From assembly GCA_021781555.1 (NCBI GenBank), contig JAJXWQ010000030.1, forward strand, positions 1-40,325: a stretch of DNA of 40,325 nt, read 5' to 3'. The translations under genes and the position numbers were made by a program. Below, in pieces: positions 1 through 8,156 of this stretch. This DNA is from a bacterium (GTDB lineage: Bacteria; Cyanobacteriota; Sericytochromatia; S15B-MN24; VGJW01). The notes under the pieces were generated by a model, which worked only from the letters and a program-made list of their open reading frames with translations, was not told the origin of the DNA and ran no database searches. Positions within the stretch are counted from its first letter, which is position 1. Each line of letters starts with the position of its first letter.

Positions 1-100
1 CCACCTGGCCGTACTGACCCGCGAGCAAGCCCGGATCATCGAAAAGACCGTCCGGGAGCGCACCGGTCTCAAGGTCGTCTCGGTCTACCAGCCGCAATAA
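1..100 (+). CDS. C-terminal fragment of unknown protein
   Basis: Only the last 32 codons lie in the window; the reading frame begins at base 2 and ends at the TAA at 98-100. The visible tail is mildly charged and ends in VVSVYQPQ, with no motif I can assign. It converges on plsC, leaving 23 bases between the two stop codons. A short GC hairpin (CCCGG at 101-105 and CCGGG at 112-116) follows the stop. I can say nothing about function; the upstream sequence is needed. Confidence 0.6.
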   Translation, partial: HLAVLTREQARIIEKTVRERTGLKVVSVYQPQ

Positions 101-116
101 CCCGGACGCCGCCGGG
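101..116. terminator. Small GC hairpin between convergent genes
   Basis: A five-base-pair stem CCCGG/CCGGG with a six-base loop sits between the stop codons of the cut gene and plsC. It has no T-run, so a bidirectional terminator role is only a guess. Confidence 0.25.
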
Positions 117-123
117 CGGGCAC

Positions 124-864
124 TCAGAGCGCCCCGGCGGCAGCGCCTGTGGCGGGCTCCAGCTCGCCTACCGCCGTCTGTACGACAGCCACCCAGCGTT
201 CGACCAGATCGTTCACCTGATCGTCGCCGCGATCCGGATCGGGCGAGATGGCGGGAAGGATCTGGACCCGAACGGGTCCGGGGTTGATCGAGAAGAAGTG
301 ATCCTTGGGAAAGCGATCGAAGGATCCGGTGATGGCCACGGGCGCGATCGGCAGTCCCGTGTGGATGGCGAAGTAAAACACGCCCTTCTTCGCCGTACCC
401 ATCTTGCCCGTGCGGGTGCGGGTACCCTCCGGGAACATCATGACGGCCTCGCCAGGCTTGACCTGGCGCAGGCCTTCCTCGATGGCCGCGACGGCCTGGC
501 GACGGTCGCCCCGGTTGATGGCGATCGCCCCGGCCGCCACGGCCAGCCGGCCCAGCAACGGAACCTTGAGCAGCTCCTGCTTCATGATGAAGATGGGTTT
601 GTGGTCGCCCAAGGCCACCACCAGCAGGGGGATGTCGAGGTAGCTCTGGTGATTGGCCGCGATGAGGAACGGCCCCGCGGGCAGGTTCTCCGCGCCATCC
701 ACCTGGAAATCCACCCCCGCCGAACGCAACAAGCCCCGGGACCAGGCCCCGGTCACGTGCTGGAAGTACGTACGGTCGAAGCCGTTGCGCCGCCCTGCCA
801 GGTAGTAGCGGGTGAAATCGAGCCACGCGTAGCCGAGGAACTTGACCGAGTGTAGCAATCCCAT
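124..864 (-). CDS. plsC: 1-acyl-sn-glycerol-3-phosphate acyltransferase
   Basis: The enzyme acylates lysophosphatidate to phosphatidate in membrane phospholipid synthesis. The 246-residue protein shows the acyltransferase signature NHQSYLD (His72 and Asp77 of the HX4D motif), the region around KQELLKVPLLG, an AINRGD block near 115-120, and FPEGTR at 144-149, in the order and size usual for PlsC. The open frame continues upstream into purA, but the extension is antisense noise with no family similarity, so I start at the ATG at 864. A TAGGAT hexamer (875-880, minus strand) lies ten bases before it and could give a nearly leaderless transcript. It is the last gene of the dnaB-purA-plsC minus-strand run and lies 68 bases after purA. 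The exact acyl donor cannot be told. Confidence 0.9.
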   Translation of the reverse strand: MGLLHSVKFLGYAWLDFTRYYLAGRRNGFDRTYFQHVTGAWSRGLLRSAGVDFQVDGAENLPAGPFLIAANHQSYLDIPLLVVALGDHKPIFIMKQELLKVPLLGRLAVAAGAIAINRGDRRQAVAAIEEGLRQVKPGEAVMMFPEGTRTRTGKMGTAKKGVFYFAIHTGLPIAPVAITGSFDRFPKDHFFSINPGPVRVQILPAISPDPDRGDDQVNDLVERWVAVVQTAVGELEPATGAAAGAL

Positions 865-932
865 AGGGTCATGGATCCTACCAGAAAAGCGCCCTGCCCC
901 CTCGGGGCCGATCGCTTCCAGGCGAAACCGCT

Positions 933-2249
933 CTAGCCGATCGGCGCCGCGGTCCGCCGCGGCCCGTCCACCGGATCCGAGACGATGATCGTCTGATCCC
1001 GCGAACTGCCGACGCTCACGATGGCGATCGGCACGCCCACGTGGCGCCCGAGGCGATCGAGGTAGGCGCGCGCCGGTGCGGGAAGATCCTCGAGCCCGCG
1101 GGCCCCCCCCGTGGCCTGGCGCCAGCCGGGGACGAATTCCAGAACCGGCTTGCAGCGAGCCACGACGGAGCCCTCGAGCGGATACTCGGTCATGACCTCG
1201 CCATCGAGCTCGTAGCCGGTGCAGACGCCGATCTCGTCGAACCCGTCGAGTACGTCGAGCTTGGTGATCGCCAGGGCATCGAGACCATTCACGCGCGCCG
1301 CGAAGCGCGCCGCGACAGCGTCGAACCAGCCGCAACGCCGGGGCCGGCCCGTGGTGGCACCGTACTCCTGGCCGACCTCGCGCAGGCGCTCTCCGACCTC
1401 GTCCGTCAGCTCGCTCGGGAAGGGTCCGCTGCCGACCCGGGTGGCGTAGGCCTTGGCGATGCCAAGGACGCGATCGATCGCCGTGGGACCGACGCCCGCT
1501 CCGGTACAGGCCCCGCCAGCCACCGCATGAGAGCTGGTTACGAACGGATAGGTTCCCAGATCGATGTCGAGCAGGGTTCCCTGCGCTCCCTCGAACAGGA
1601 TGATGCGGTCGTGGGCCATCGCGTCGTGGAGCAGCAGCGTGACGTCCTTGACGTAGGGCGCGAGCTTGGCGCCGTACTCGAGGTACTCATCGGCCACCGT
1701 TTTCATGTCGAGAGGCTCGAGGCCCCAGACCTTGGTCAAGGTCTCGTTGAGCAGGTTCTCGCGCTCGGCGAGGAGGTTGCGGAACCAGGTGGGGTGAAGG
1801 AGGTCCATCACGCGGAAGCCCACGCGGGCCACCTTGTCGGCATAGGCGGGCCCGATGCCCCGGCCCGTCGTGCCGAGCTTGGCGCCACCGCGGCGGGTCT
1901 CCTGGGCGGCATCCAGCGCCCGATGCCAGGGCATGATGAGGTGGGCCAGCATCGAGAGCCTGAGCCCGGAAACGTCGATGCCCCGGCCCTCGAGATCGGC
2001 AAGCTCGGCCAGCAGAGCCGCTGGATCGACCACGCAGCCGTTGCCGATCACGCACAGCGTCCCGGGATAGAGGATGCCACTGGGAACCAGATGGAGCTTG
2101 AGGAGCTGGTTGCCCACGATGACCGTGTGGCCGGCGTTGTTGCCGCCCGAGTACCGCACGACGACGTCCGCCCGCTCGGCCAGCAGATCGGTGATCTTGC
2201 CCTTGCCCTCATCGCCCCACTGGGCCCCCACGACGACGACGTTAGCCAT
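933..2249 (-). CDS. purA: Adenylosuccinate synthetase
   Basis: Catalyses the GTP-dependent joining of IMP and aspartate to adenylosuccinate, the first step from IMP to AMP. The 438-residue protein has the usual family length. The N-terminal [11 protein letters not shown] block (residues 8-18) holds the catalytic Asp and the phosphate loop, NNAGHT follows near residue 38, then [11 protein letters not shown], the [13 protein letters not shown] block, and the C-terminal [11 protein letters not shown] and KLDVLDG blocks. It starts at ATG 2249, 42 bases after the dnaB stop, with only a weak purine stretch upstream. It is probably co-transcribed with dnaB and plsC. Identification is secure. Confidence 0.97.
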   Translation of the reverse strand: MANVVVVGAQWGDEGKGKITDLLAERADVVVRYSGGNNAGHTVIVGNQLLKLHLVPSGILYPGTLCVIGNGCVVDPAALLAELADLEGRGIDVSGLRLSMLAHLIMPWHRALDAAQETRRGGAKLGTTGRGIGPAYADKVARVGFRVMDLLHPTWFRNLLAERENLLNETLTKVWGLEPLDMKTVADEYLEYGAKLAPYVKDVTLLLHDAMAHDRIILFEGAQGTLLDIDLGTYPFVTSSHAVAGGACTGAGVGPTAIDRVLGIAKAYATRVGSGPFPSELTDEVGERLREVGQEYGATTGRPRRCGWFDAVAARFAARVNGLDALAITKLDVLDGFDEIGVCTGYELDGEVMTEYPLEGSVVARCKPVLEFVPGWRQATGGARGLEDLPAPARAYLDRLGRHVGVPIAIVSVGSSRDQTIIVSDPVDGPRRTAAPIG

Positions 2250-2291
2250 GAGTGTGCTCGAAGCCTCTCTCGTGCAGTTGCGGCCAGCCCG

Positions 2292-3665
2292 TCAAAACCC
2301 GCCCTGCGGGGCTGCCAGACTGGCAAAGCGGGTGAATTCCTTGTGGAAGTATAGGTTGACCGTACCGGTCGGTCCATTGCGGTGCTTGGCGACGATGATC
2401 TCGGCCTGGTTCCGGAACTCAGAATCCTCGTTATAGTAATCATCGCGGTGAATGAACATCACGATGTCGGCATCCTGTTCGATGGCGCCGGACTCCCGCA
2501 GATGGCTCAGCAACGGCCGCTTGTCCTTGGACTGCTCCGAGGCACGGGCGAGCTGCGAAAGCGCCAGGACGGGGCACTTGAGCTCCCTCGCCAGGGCCTT
2601 GAGGGAGCGCGAGATGTAGGAAACCTCGTTGGTGCGATTGTCGATCTGCTTGCTCTTGCTGCTGGCCCGGGCCTCCATGAGCTGCAGGTAGTCGATCACG
2701 ATGAGCCCGAGCTCCCCGCCGAGTTCTGCCATCAGGCGCCGGCACTTGCTACGGACCTCCATCACCGAGATCTGCGAGGTGTCGTCGATATACACCGGGA
2801 GGTCCGCGAGGCGGCCGACGGCCTGACCAAGCTTGGGCCAATCCTCCTCGGTCAGCATACCGGTCTTGACCCGCTGGCTATTGACCATCGCCTCGGAACA
2901 GAGCATGCGCATCACCAGCTCTTCGCGGCTCATCTCCAGGCTGAAGATGACGACGGGCCTGCCCGGAACTCCACCGCTTCCGGTGGCCGCGTGCTGGGCC
3001 AGGGACATGGCGAAGCTCGTCTTGCCCATGGCCGGACGGGCGCCGACGATCACCAGATTGCCGGGCTGGAACCCGGCCGTCATGCTGTCGAGGTCGTAGA
3101 AGCCGCTCGGGGTCCCGGTCAGGTCGCCTTGCTGCTCGAAGCGATGCTCGATCTTGACGAACGCATCGTGCAACATCCGTTCGATGTGCGCCAGATCCTG
3201 GGCCGAGCGGCGCTGGGCGACCTCGAAGATCTTCTTCTCGGCCTCGTCGAGCACGACCTCGACATCCTCGTCCTCGGCATAAGCCAACGCCTGGATCTCG
3301 GTCGCCGCGTTGATGAGGGCGCGCAGGATGGCCTTTTGCGCCACGATGCGGGCCCAGTACTCCACGTTGACGGCCGTGGCGACGGAGTTGGCGAGGTCGG
3401 CCAGGAAGAGACGCCCGCCGACTTCATCGAGCTTGCTACGGCTTTCGAGGAACTCGGCAACCGTCACCAGGTCGACGGGATGGCCCCGCTCGAAGAGGTC
3501 GCGGATGGCCTCGAAGACGACCTGGTGTGACTGCCGGTAGAACGCGCCCGGCATCTGCAGGATCTCGGCCACACGCCCGACGGCCTCGGATGACAGCAGC
3601 ATCGCGCCGAGCACGTTCTGCTCGGCGTCTTGGTTCTGTGGGGGTATGCGGACCGCGGTCTCCAC
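2292..3665 (-). CDS. dnaB: Replicative DNA helicase DnaB
   Basis: Hexameric 5'-3' helicase of the replication fork. The 457-residue protein has the N-terminal primase-interacting domain opening with PPQNQDAEQNVLGAML, then the RecA-like ATPase domain with Walker A GARPAMGKTS at about 208-217, the SLEMS motif, Walker B LIVIDYLQLM and the ALSQLARA and RESGAIEQDADIV motifs. No intein is present. The start is a GTG at 3665. It follows rplI on the same strand with a 93-base gap that contains a hairpin; the rplI-dnaB neighbourhood is widespread in bacteria. Expression probably continues into purA. Confidence 0.97.
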   Translation of the reverse strand: METAVRIPPQNQDAEQNVLGAMLLSSEAVGRVAEILQMPGAFYRQSHQVVFEAIRDLFERGHPVDLVTVAEFLESRSKLDEVGGRLFLADLANSVATAVNVEYWARIVAQKAILRALINAATEIQALAYAEDEDVEVVLDEAEKKIFEVAQRRSAQDLAHIERMLHDAFVKIEHRFEQQGDLTGTPSGFYDLDSMTAGFQPGNLVIVGARPAMGKTSFAMSLAQHAATGSGGVPGRPVVIFSLEMSREELVMRMLCSEAMVNSQRVKTGMLTEEDWPKLGQAVGRLADLPVYIDDTSQISVMEVRSKCRRLMAELGGELGLIVIDYLQLMEARASSKSKQIDNRTNEVSYISRSLKALARELKCPVLALSQLARASEQSKDKRPLLSHLRESGAIEQDADIVMFIHRDDYYNEDSEFRNQAEIIVAKHRNGPTGTVNLYFHKEFTRFASLAAPQGGF

Positions 3666-3719
3666 GGCGTGGCCTAGGCCCAGGGGAGTCGCTGGTGGCC
3701 CGAGCCGCCGTGGCGCTTC

Positions 3720-3739
3720 CCGGCGGGAAAAACCGCCGG
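3720..3739 (-). terminator. Hairpin between rplI and dnaB
   Basis: CCGGCGG (3720-3726) and CCGCCGG (3733-3739) form a perfect seven-base-pair stem with a six-base loop, read as TTTTTC on the transcribed minus strand. It lies between the rplI stop and the dnaB start. There is no T-run after the stem, so partial termination or mRNA processing is an inference. Confidence 0.4.
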
Positions 3740-3758
3740 CGCGGCGATGCGAAGCGGG

Positions 3759-4205
3759 CTAGGCACTGACGATCTCGACGTGCAAGGTGGCCGTGACCTC
3801 GGGGTGGATCCGCGCCGGGATCTCGAAGTTGCCGAGCGCCTTGATCGGATCCGGCAGGTCGAGCTTGCGGCGATCGACCACCAGGCCGGTCTGGCCCTTG
3901 ATGGCCTCGGCGATTTCCTTGGAGGTGACGGCTCCGTACAGCCGGCCCTCGGTACCGGCCTTGGCCTTGACCTGCACCCGGGCTCCGGTCAGCTTGCCGG
4001 CGAGATCCTCGGCCTCTGCCTTCTGCTTGGCACGCTTGATCTGCTCGGTACGAATGCGCTGCTCGGCTTGCTTGAGCGCGCCCGCGGTGGCTTCTTGCGC
4101 CAGCTGTCGCGGAAACAAGAAGTTGCGCGCGTAGCCGTCGGAAACGTCAAGGATCTCGCCTGACTTGCCGATCGACTTGACATCGTGAATCAATATGACT
4201 TTCAT
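3759..4205 (-). CDS. rplI: 50S ribosomal protein L9
   Basis: L9 binds 23S rRNA at the base of the L1 stalk and helps maintain translational fidelity. The 148-residue protein shows the N-terminal rRNA-binding lobe beginning [16 protein letters not shown] with [12 protein letters not shown] at about residues 23-34, a long connecting helix rich in Lys, Glu and Ala, and the C-terminal domain with [15 protein letters not shown] good Shine-Dalgarno (AGGAG) lies before ATG 4205. A perfect 12-bp palindrome lies 28 bases upstream. It is followed by dnaB. Confidence 0.97.
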   Translation of the reverse strand: MKVILIHDVKSIGKSGEILDVSDGYARNFLFPRQLAQEATAGALKQAEQRIRTEQIKRAKQKAEAEDLAGKLTGARVQVKAKAGTEGRLYGAVTSKEIAEAIKGQTGLVVDRRKLDLPDPIKALGNFEIPARIHPEVTATLHVEIVSA

Positions 4206-4232
4206 GCGTGCTCCTGTTATCGAGACATGAGA

Positions 4233-4244
4233 CTGCCATGGCAG
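4233..4244. promoter_or_regulatory. Perfect 12-bp palindrome upstream of rplI
   Basis: CTGCCATGGCAG is its own reverse complement and lies 28 bases upstream of the rplI start, in the yajQ-rplI gap. It could be an operator or part of the leader structure. No regulator can be named. Confidence 0.3.
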
Positions 4245-4300
4245 AACCGATATGCGGGCGCCACGATAGACATGATGGCAGATGCCGCGAGGGGGAACGG

Positions 4301-4795
4301 CTAATCGCGGAAATTGATGAACTGCAGGGCCACGGGCAGGTCTGCCTTGCGCAGGGCACCGATGACGACCTGGAGATCGTCCCTGTTCTTGCCCGCCACC
4401 CGGATCTGATCCTCCTGGATCTGTGGCTGGACCTTGAGCTTGGTCCCCTTGACGATATCCACGATCTTCCGGGCTTGCTCGCGGTCGATGCCCTGCTTGA
4501 TCGTGAGGCTTTGCCGGACCGTCCCCCCGAGCGCAGCCTCCACCTTGCCCATATCGAGCGCCTTGAGCGGTACCCCACGCTTGACGAGCTTGTCGAGGTA
4601 GAGATCCACGATGTTCTTCAGCTTCATCTCGTCGGGCGCCTGGGCCGTCACGACCTCCTTGGACAGCTCGAGCTTGCTGCCGCTGCCCTTGAGATCGAAC
4701 CGCTGCTCGATCTCCTTGGCGGCCATGTTGAGTGCGTTCGTGACCTCGGCCATGTCGACCTTGGAGACGATATCGAAGCTAGATTCCTTGGCCAT
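4301..4795 (-). CDS. yajQ: YajQ-family nucleotide-binding protein
   Basis: A 164-residue protein of the YajQ family (UPF0234), small double-ferredoxin-fold proteins that bind nucleotides or RNA; some members are reported as cyclic-di-GMP effectors. Family hallmarks are the opening [23 protein letters not shown] near residue 34, and the end HLR-like region ending [12 protein letters not shown]. The start is ATG 4795. On the minus strand a TATACT hexamer at 4871-4876 could be its -10 element, giving a leader of about 70 bases. It is divergent from rlmH and is the first gene of the minus-strand run. The cellular role in this organism is unknown. Confidence 0.93.
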   Translation of the reverse strand: MAKESSFDIVSKVDMAEVTNALNMAAKEIEQRFDLKGSGSKLELSKEVVTAQAPDEMKLKNIVDLYLDKLVKRGVPLKALDMGKVEAALGGTVRQSLTIKQGIDREQARKIVDIVKGTKLKVQPQIQEDQIRVAGKNRDDLQVVIGALRKADLPVALQFINFRD

Positions 4796-4870
4796 CTTTC
4801 TGCCGGATTTCGAAGAAAAAGCTCATGCCTCTGCGCTCGAGGCCGATGCGCGATTCGGGGCCGAACCGGG

Positions 4871-4876
4871 AGTATA
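4871..4876 (-). promoter_or_regulatory. Candidate -10 element for yajQ
   Basis: TATACT on the minus strand, about 75 bases before the yajQ start, in the yajQ-rlmH divergent region. No convincing -35 partner is visible. Confidence 0.35.
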
Positions 4877-4890
4877 GCACCGACAGGTGC

Positions 4891-4919
4891 TTCGATCACG
4901 GGACGCCGATCCCTATGCT
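4891..4919 (+). promoter_or_regulatory. Candidate rlmH promoter
   Basis: TTCGAT (4891-4896) and TATGCT (4914-4919) are separated by 17 bases, followed by a leader of roughly 35 bases that carries the AGGAG ribosome binding site at 4951-4955. Confidence 0.45.
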
Positions 4920-4960
4920 ACGCTCGGGTGCCAGCAAGCGGAAAGGTGGCAGGAGCACCC

Positions 4961-5425
4961 GTGAGGTGGATCGTGATCGCCACGGGGCGGCTCAGAGAGC
5001 CGTTCTACCGCGAGGCCTGCGCGGAGTATCTGGGCCGACTGCAGCGCCAGCGGTCGGTCACTGCGATCGAGATCGACGAGGTTCCGCCGCGGGCAGGCGA
5101 TGTTCAGCGTGCCGCGCGCCTGGAAGCGGAGCGCCTGCGCAAGGCCGCGGGTCCTGCCCGGATCGTGGCGCTTACCGAGCGTGGCGAGGCGCTGTCGACC
5201 GAACGCTTCGCCGCCCGCCTCGAGGACCTCGAGCGTGGGCCCGGCGATCTGGCTTTCGTTTTGGGCGGTCCCGCCGGCCTGGATCCTGAGCTGGAGCGGA
5301 GCGCGACGTGGCGGCTGGCTCTGTCCTCGCTGACCTTGCCCTACCAGCTTGCCCGCCTGGTGCTCCTCGAGCAGCTGTACCGCGCCGAGACGCTGCGGCG
5401 AAACGAGCCCTACCACCGGCAGTGA
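4961..5425 (+). CDS. rlmH: 23S rRNA pseudouridine-1915 N3-methyltransferase RlmH
   Basis: SPOUT-class, SAM-dependent enzyme that methylates pseudouridine 1915 of 23S rRNA in helix 69 after ribosome assembly. The 154-residue protein matches the family length. It shows the SAM-knot motif FVLGGPAGLDPEL in the second half, preceded by VALTERGE, and the C-terminal LYRAETLRRNEPYHR, which is the conserved end of the family. The open frame runs far upstream, but GTG 4961 is chosen because AGGAG sits six bases before it and the family begins at this point (MRWIVIATG). It is divergent from yajQ and upstream of argS. Repeat copy a follows 48 bases after the stop. Confidence 0.93.
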   Translation: MRWIVIATGRLREPFYREACAEYLGRLQRQRSVTAIEIDEVPPRAGDVQRAARLEAERLRKAAGPARIVALTERGEALSTERFAARLEDLERGPGDLAFVLGGPAGLDPELERSATWRLALSSLTLPYQLARLVLLEQLYRAETLRRNEPYHRQ

Positions 5426-5473
5426 GCTGAAGTCGCGACCCTCCCGCGCCGCTCTCTGCGTCCTGGAGTCTGA

Positions 5474-5518
5474 ACGGGTCCCTCTGCGCGGTCGCTGCGC
5501 TGCGCCACCGGGCCCCGT
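5474..5518 (-). repeat. 45-bp palindromic repeat, copy a
   Basis: Reverse-oriented copy of the dispersed element (ACGGG arm, CTCTGCGCGGTCGCTGCG core, CCCGT arm). It lies between rlmH and argS, 3' of rlmH. Compared with the other copies it has a T-to-G change in the inner stem, so its inner pairing is weaker. Confidence 0.85.
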
Positions 5519-5583
5519 TTGACTCCCGAGGCCCGCTCGCTTCTGGCGCGAGGGTTCGAGACCTCTGCCCGTGCGATCGCGTG

Positions 5584-5589
5584 TATGAT
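5584..5589 (+). promoter_or_regulatory. Candidate leaderless -10 element for argS
   Basis: TATGAT followed by six bases and then ATG 5596. Transcription would begin at or next to the start codon. No Shine-Dalgarno is visible, and no good -35 is seen. Confidence 0.45.
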
Positions 5590-5595
5590 GACAAG

Positions 5596-7257
5596 ATGCT
5601 CAAGGACGCCATCGCTTCACGGCTGGCCGAGGCCCTCGAAGGCGCGGTCAAGGCCGGGAAGCTCCCCCCCGAGGCGCGGACGGTGCCGGGGGTGGAGCGC
5701 ACGCGCAATCCTGCCCATGGCGACTATGCCTCCAACGTGGCGATGACCCTGGCCAAGCCGATCAAGCGAGCACCGGCCCAGATCGCCACGGAGATCGTCG
5801 GATTCCTCGCCACGGGCGATCTCGTCGGCCGGGTGGAGATCGCCAACCCGGGCTTCATCAATCTCACACTTACGCACGAGGCCCTGTGCAAGGCGGTCGG
5901 CGATATCCTCGCGCTGGGCGATCGCTATGGCCGCTGCCAGGTTGGCGGGGGCGAGCGCCTGGTGCTCGAGTACGTCTCGGCCAATCCCACGGGCCCTCTG
6001 CATGTAGGCCACGGGCGCTGGGCGGCGCTGGGCTCGGCGCTGGCCAGCCTGCTCGACTGGGCGGGCTACAACGTCCACCAGGAGTTCTACGTCAACGATT
6101 TCGGCAACCAGCTCCTCAACCTGGGGCGATCGCTCTACTACCGGTATCACGACCAGCCGTTCCCGGCCGAGGCGCCAGATCTATACGGTGGGGCCTATAT
6201 CGTAGAGGCGGCGCGCGCGGCCAGGGCGATCGCGCCCGAACTCGAAGGCAAGGACGAGGGCGAGCAGGTCCAGCGGATGACAGAGTTCGGCCGAGATTAC
6301 TTCCTGGCCCAGCAGCGGGAGGTTCTGGACCGCCTCGGGGCCCACTTCGATCTCTGGTACTCGGAAAGAGACCTGCATCGCTCGGGTGAGGTGGGCCGGA
6401 CCCTGGAAGCCCTGCGCGCTGCGGGCGACACCTACGAGCAGGACGGAGCTCTCTGGCTCAAGTCGAGTGCCCGCGGCGATACCGAGGATCGCGTGCTCGT
6501 GCGCTCGGACGGGCGACCCACCTACCTTGCCGCGGATATCGCGTATCACTGGGACAAGCTGCGGCGCGGCTTCGTACGCCTGCTCGACATCTGGGGAGCC
6601 GATCACCACGGCCACATCGCGCGCATGAGGGCGGCTTTGGCCTGCCTCGGCTACGATCCGGCGAGTCTGGAGGTCGTGCTCGGTCAGCTCGTCAAGCTCT
6701 TCCGCGACGGGCACGAGGTGCGGATGAGCAAGCGCACCGGGGAGATGATCACGCTCGCCGAGCTGCTCGACGAGGTCGGAGTGGACGCCACGAGGTACTT
6801 CCTGGTTTCCCGCGGAGCCGACACCCCGGTCGAGTTCGACCTGGACCTGGCCCGCAAGGAGTCCGCCGAGAACCCCGTCTTCTACGTCCAGTACGCCCAC
6901 GCGCGCATCTGCTCGATCTGGCGAATGGCATCCGAGAGCGGGCAGCTACCCGCTGCGCTGGAAAGCACGCCGCTCGACGCCCTCCAGGAGCCCGACGAAC
7001 GGCGGCTGATGCTGGCGCTGGCCCAGTTCCCCGATGAGGTCGCCGGAGCGGCCTTGGCCCGTGAGCCGCACCGGATCGCGCGCTATGCCCAGGACCTGGC
7101 GACCGACTTCCACCAGTTCTACACGAACTGCCGCGTCATCGACCCCGACGCCCCCGCCACCACGGCGGCTCGCCTGGTCCTCGTATACGCGACGCGCACG
7201 GTACTGCGCAACGCCCTGACGGGCATCCTCGGGATCTCGGCCCCCGAGCGCATGTAG
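5596..7257 (+). CDS. argS: Arginyl-tRNA synthetase
   Basis: Class I aminoacyl-tRNA synthetase charging tRNA-Arg. The 553-residue protein has the N-terminal Add-1 domain (roughly residues 1-110), the ANPTGPLHVGHGR block carrying the HIGH-type motif at residues 136-139, the STRGDTEDR and YLAADIAYH blocks, and a KMSK-type MSKRTGEM at 377-384. The DALR anticodon-binding domain ends the protein. Two starts are possible: GTG 5581 and ATG 5596. I prefer ATG because the GTG overlaps a TATGAT hexamer that would be its promoter and the family needs no extra residues. It follows rlmH and repeat copy a. Confidence 0.96.
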   Translation: MLKDAIASRLAEALEGAVKAGKLPPEARTVPGVERTRNPAHGDYASNVAMTLAKPIKRAPAQIATEIVGFLATGDLVGRVEIANPGFINLTLTHEALCKAVGDILALGDRYGRCQVGGGERLVLEYVSANPTGPLHVGHGRWAALGSALASLLDWAGYNVHQEFYVNDFGNQLLNLGRSLYYRYHDQPFPAEAPDLYGGAYIVEAARAARAIAPELEGKDEGEQVQRMTEFGRDYFLAQQREVLDRLGAHFDLWYSERDLHRSGEVGRTLEALRAAGDTYEQDGALWLKSSARGDTEDRVLVRSDGRPTYLAADIAYHWDKLRRGFVRLLDIWGADHHGHIARMRAALACLGYDPASLEVVLGQLVKLFRDGHEVRMSKRTGEMITLAELLDEVGVDATRYFLVSRGADTPVEFDLDLARKESAENPVFYVQYAHARICSIWRMASESGQLPAALESTPLDALQEPDERRLMLALAQFPDEVAGAALAREPHRIARYAQDLATDFHQFYTNCRVIDPDAPATTAARLVLVYATRTVLRNALTGILGISAPERM

Positions 7258-7332
7258 GCCTTTTCCGGGCAGGTCCGCTTTGCGCCCTGGCGCATCGACC
7301 TGGAGCTGGCTTAACCCCGAACCCGGGACCGC

Positions 7333-7403
7333 TTTATCGGAGACTTAATGTCAGGATCCGCGCAAGTCAGGGTACGAGGGTAACGATAAGGTTAATTGGA
7401 GAC
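7333..7403 (+). promoter_or_regulatory. Pair of 12-bp near-identical direct repeats
   Basis: TTTATCGGAGAC (7333-7344) and TTAATTGGAGAC (7392-7403) match at 10 of 12 positions and are 59 bases apart, upstream of the unknown gene at 7437. They lie in a locally AT-richer stretch of the 179-base gap after argS and could be protein-binding sites. No promoter hexamers are clear. Confidence 0.3.
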
Positions 7404-7436
7404 CGTGGTGCCAACTCTTTGGGAGGGGGATATCCC

Positions 7437-8063
7437 ATGGCTGATGTAAGCCAGACCAGCGGACCGCAAAAGCCGCACTGGCATGGCAATGACAGGACCC
7501 AGGGCAAGGGTCCCGAGCTCAAGGCCAAGATGGCCCAGGACTCGTTCAAGCGGACCAAGGCCCAGGCGGCCTCTCCGCTCGACACCCTTGGCAACGCGGT
7601 GAGTTCCGTCGGCAGGGGCGTTCGGGGCGCTCTGCACGCGCTGTTCGATCCCGGTGCCCGTGGTGACGCGGTCCGCGCTGCGGTTGCCAGCAAGGACGCT
7701 GCCGCCCTCAAGGCTGCGCTCAAGGCGAAGCGGGCGGATGGTAGCTCGGCCTGGGAAGAGATGGATCACAAGACGCGGCTCGTCATCGATTCCGCGGATC
7801 CCGGAATCCGGGACGGCATGGCCTCGATGATGGCCCAGCCCAAGATGCAGGACCTCATCAGCTCGGTCAAGGCCGATCCCAAGGTTGCCAAGAAGGTTCG
7901 CGACCATATCGACCGTCTCAGCGACACCCAGGCCGACGAGACCCTCAAGAAGGTCGCCGACATGGGCAAATCCAAGGAGCCCGCCAAGGAGGGCAAGGAC
8001 GCGGCCGATCAGGTCGACGGCTACTACAACGGCTCCGCGGCGTCGGTCTACTACAGCATCTAG
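7437..8063 (+). CDS. Unknown soluble alpha-helical protein
   Basis: A 208-residue protein that I do not recognise. It has no signal peptide, membrane segment or cysteine. The N-terminal 40 residues are polar and rich in Gln, Lys and His. The middle is helical and Ala/Lys-rich (around DAAALKAALKAKRADG and KADPKVAKKVRDHI), and the C-terminus is acidic, ending DGYYNGSAASVYYSI with several tyrosines. ATG 7437 is used because a strong GGGAGGGGG ribosome binding site (7421-7429) lies about eight bases before it. It is separated from argS by 179 bases and followed by a two-tier hairpin, so it is probably a single-gene transcript. The strong binding site suggests a well-expressed protein. A 335-residue frame on the other strand is a GC-driven shadow. 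Confidence 0.75.
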   Translation: MADVSQTSGPQKPHWHGNDRTQGKGPELKAKMAQDSFKRTKAQAASPLDTLGNAVSSVGRGVRGALHALFDPGARGDAVRAAVASKDAAALKAALKAKRADGSSAWEEMDHKTRLVIDSADPGIRDGMASMMAQPKMQDLISSVKADPKVAKKVRDHIDRLSDTQADETLKKVADMGKSKEPAKEGKDAADQVDGYYNGSAASVYYSI

Positions 8064-8083
8064 CGCTCGGCAGAGCACGGCAG

Positions 8084-8124
8084 GGCCACCTCCAACCTCC
8101 GGGATCCGGAGGGCGGATGTGGCC
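8084..8124 (+). terminator. Two-tier hairpin after the unknown gene
   Basis: Outer arms GGCCAC (8084-8089) and GTGGCC (8119-8124) enclose a perfect inner stem CCTCCGG (8096-8102) and CCGGAGG (8106-8112) with a three-base loop. It begins 20 bases after the stop codon at 8063. No T-run follows, but the fold is strong. Confidence 0.5.
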
Positions 8125-8144
8125 TTGATCTTGCGGCCGGGCGC

Positions 8145-8150
8145 TATTCT
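8145..8150 (+). promoter_or_regulatory. Candidate leaderless -10 element for the decarboxylase-fold gene
   Basis: TATTCT followed by six bases and ATG 8157. GGAG at 8152-8155 is too close to the ATG to act as a normal ribosome binding site. Confidence 0.4.
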
Positions 8151-8156
8151 TGGAGC

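Noticed and set aside
124-1335. 403-residue version of PlsC
   Set aside because: The extra N-terminus is antisense to purA, and the true PlsC start is ATG 864.
5471-5520. Target-site duplication around the palindromic repeat (GTTTGA on both sides)
   Set aside because: The same flank occurs around most copies, so it belongs to the element and is not a duplication of host DNA.
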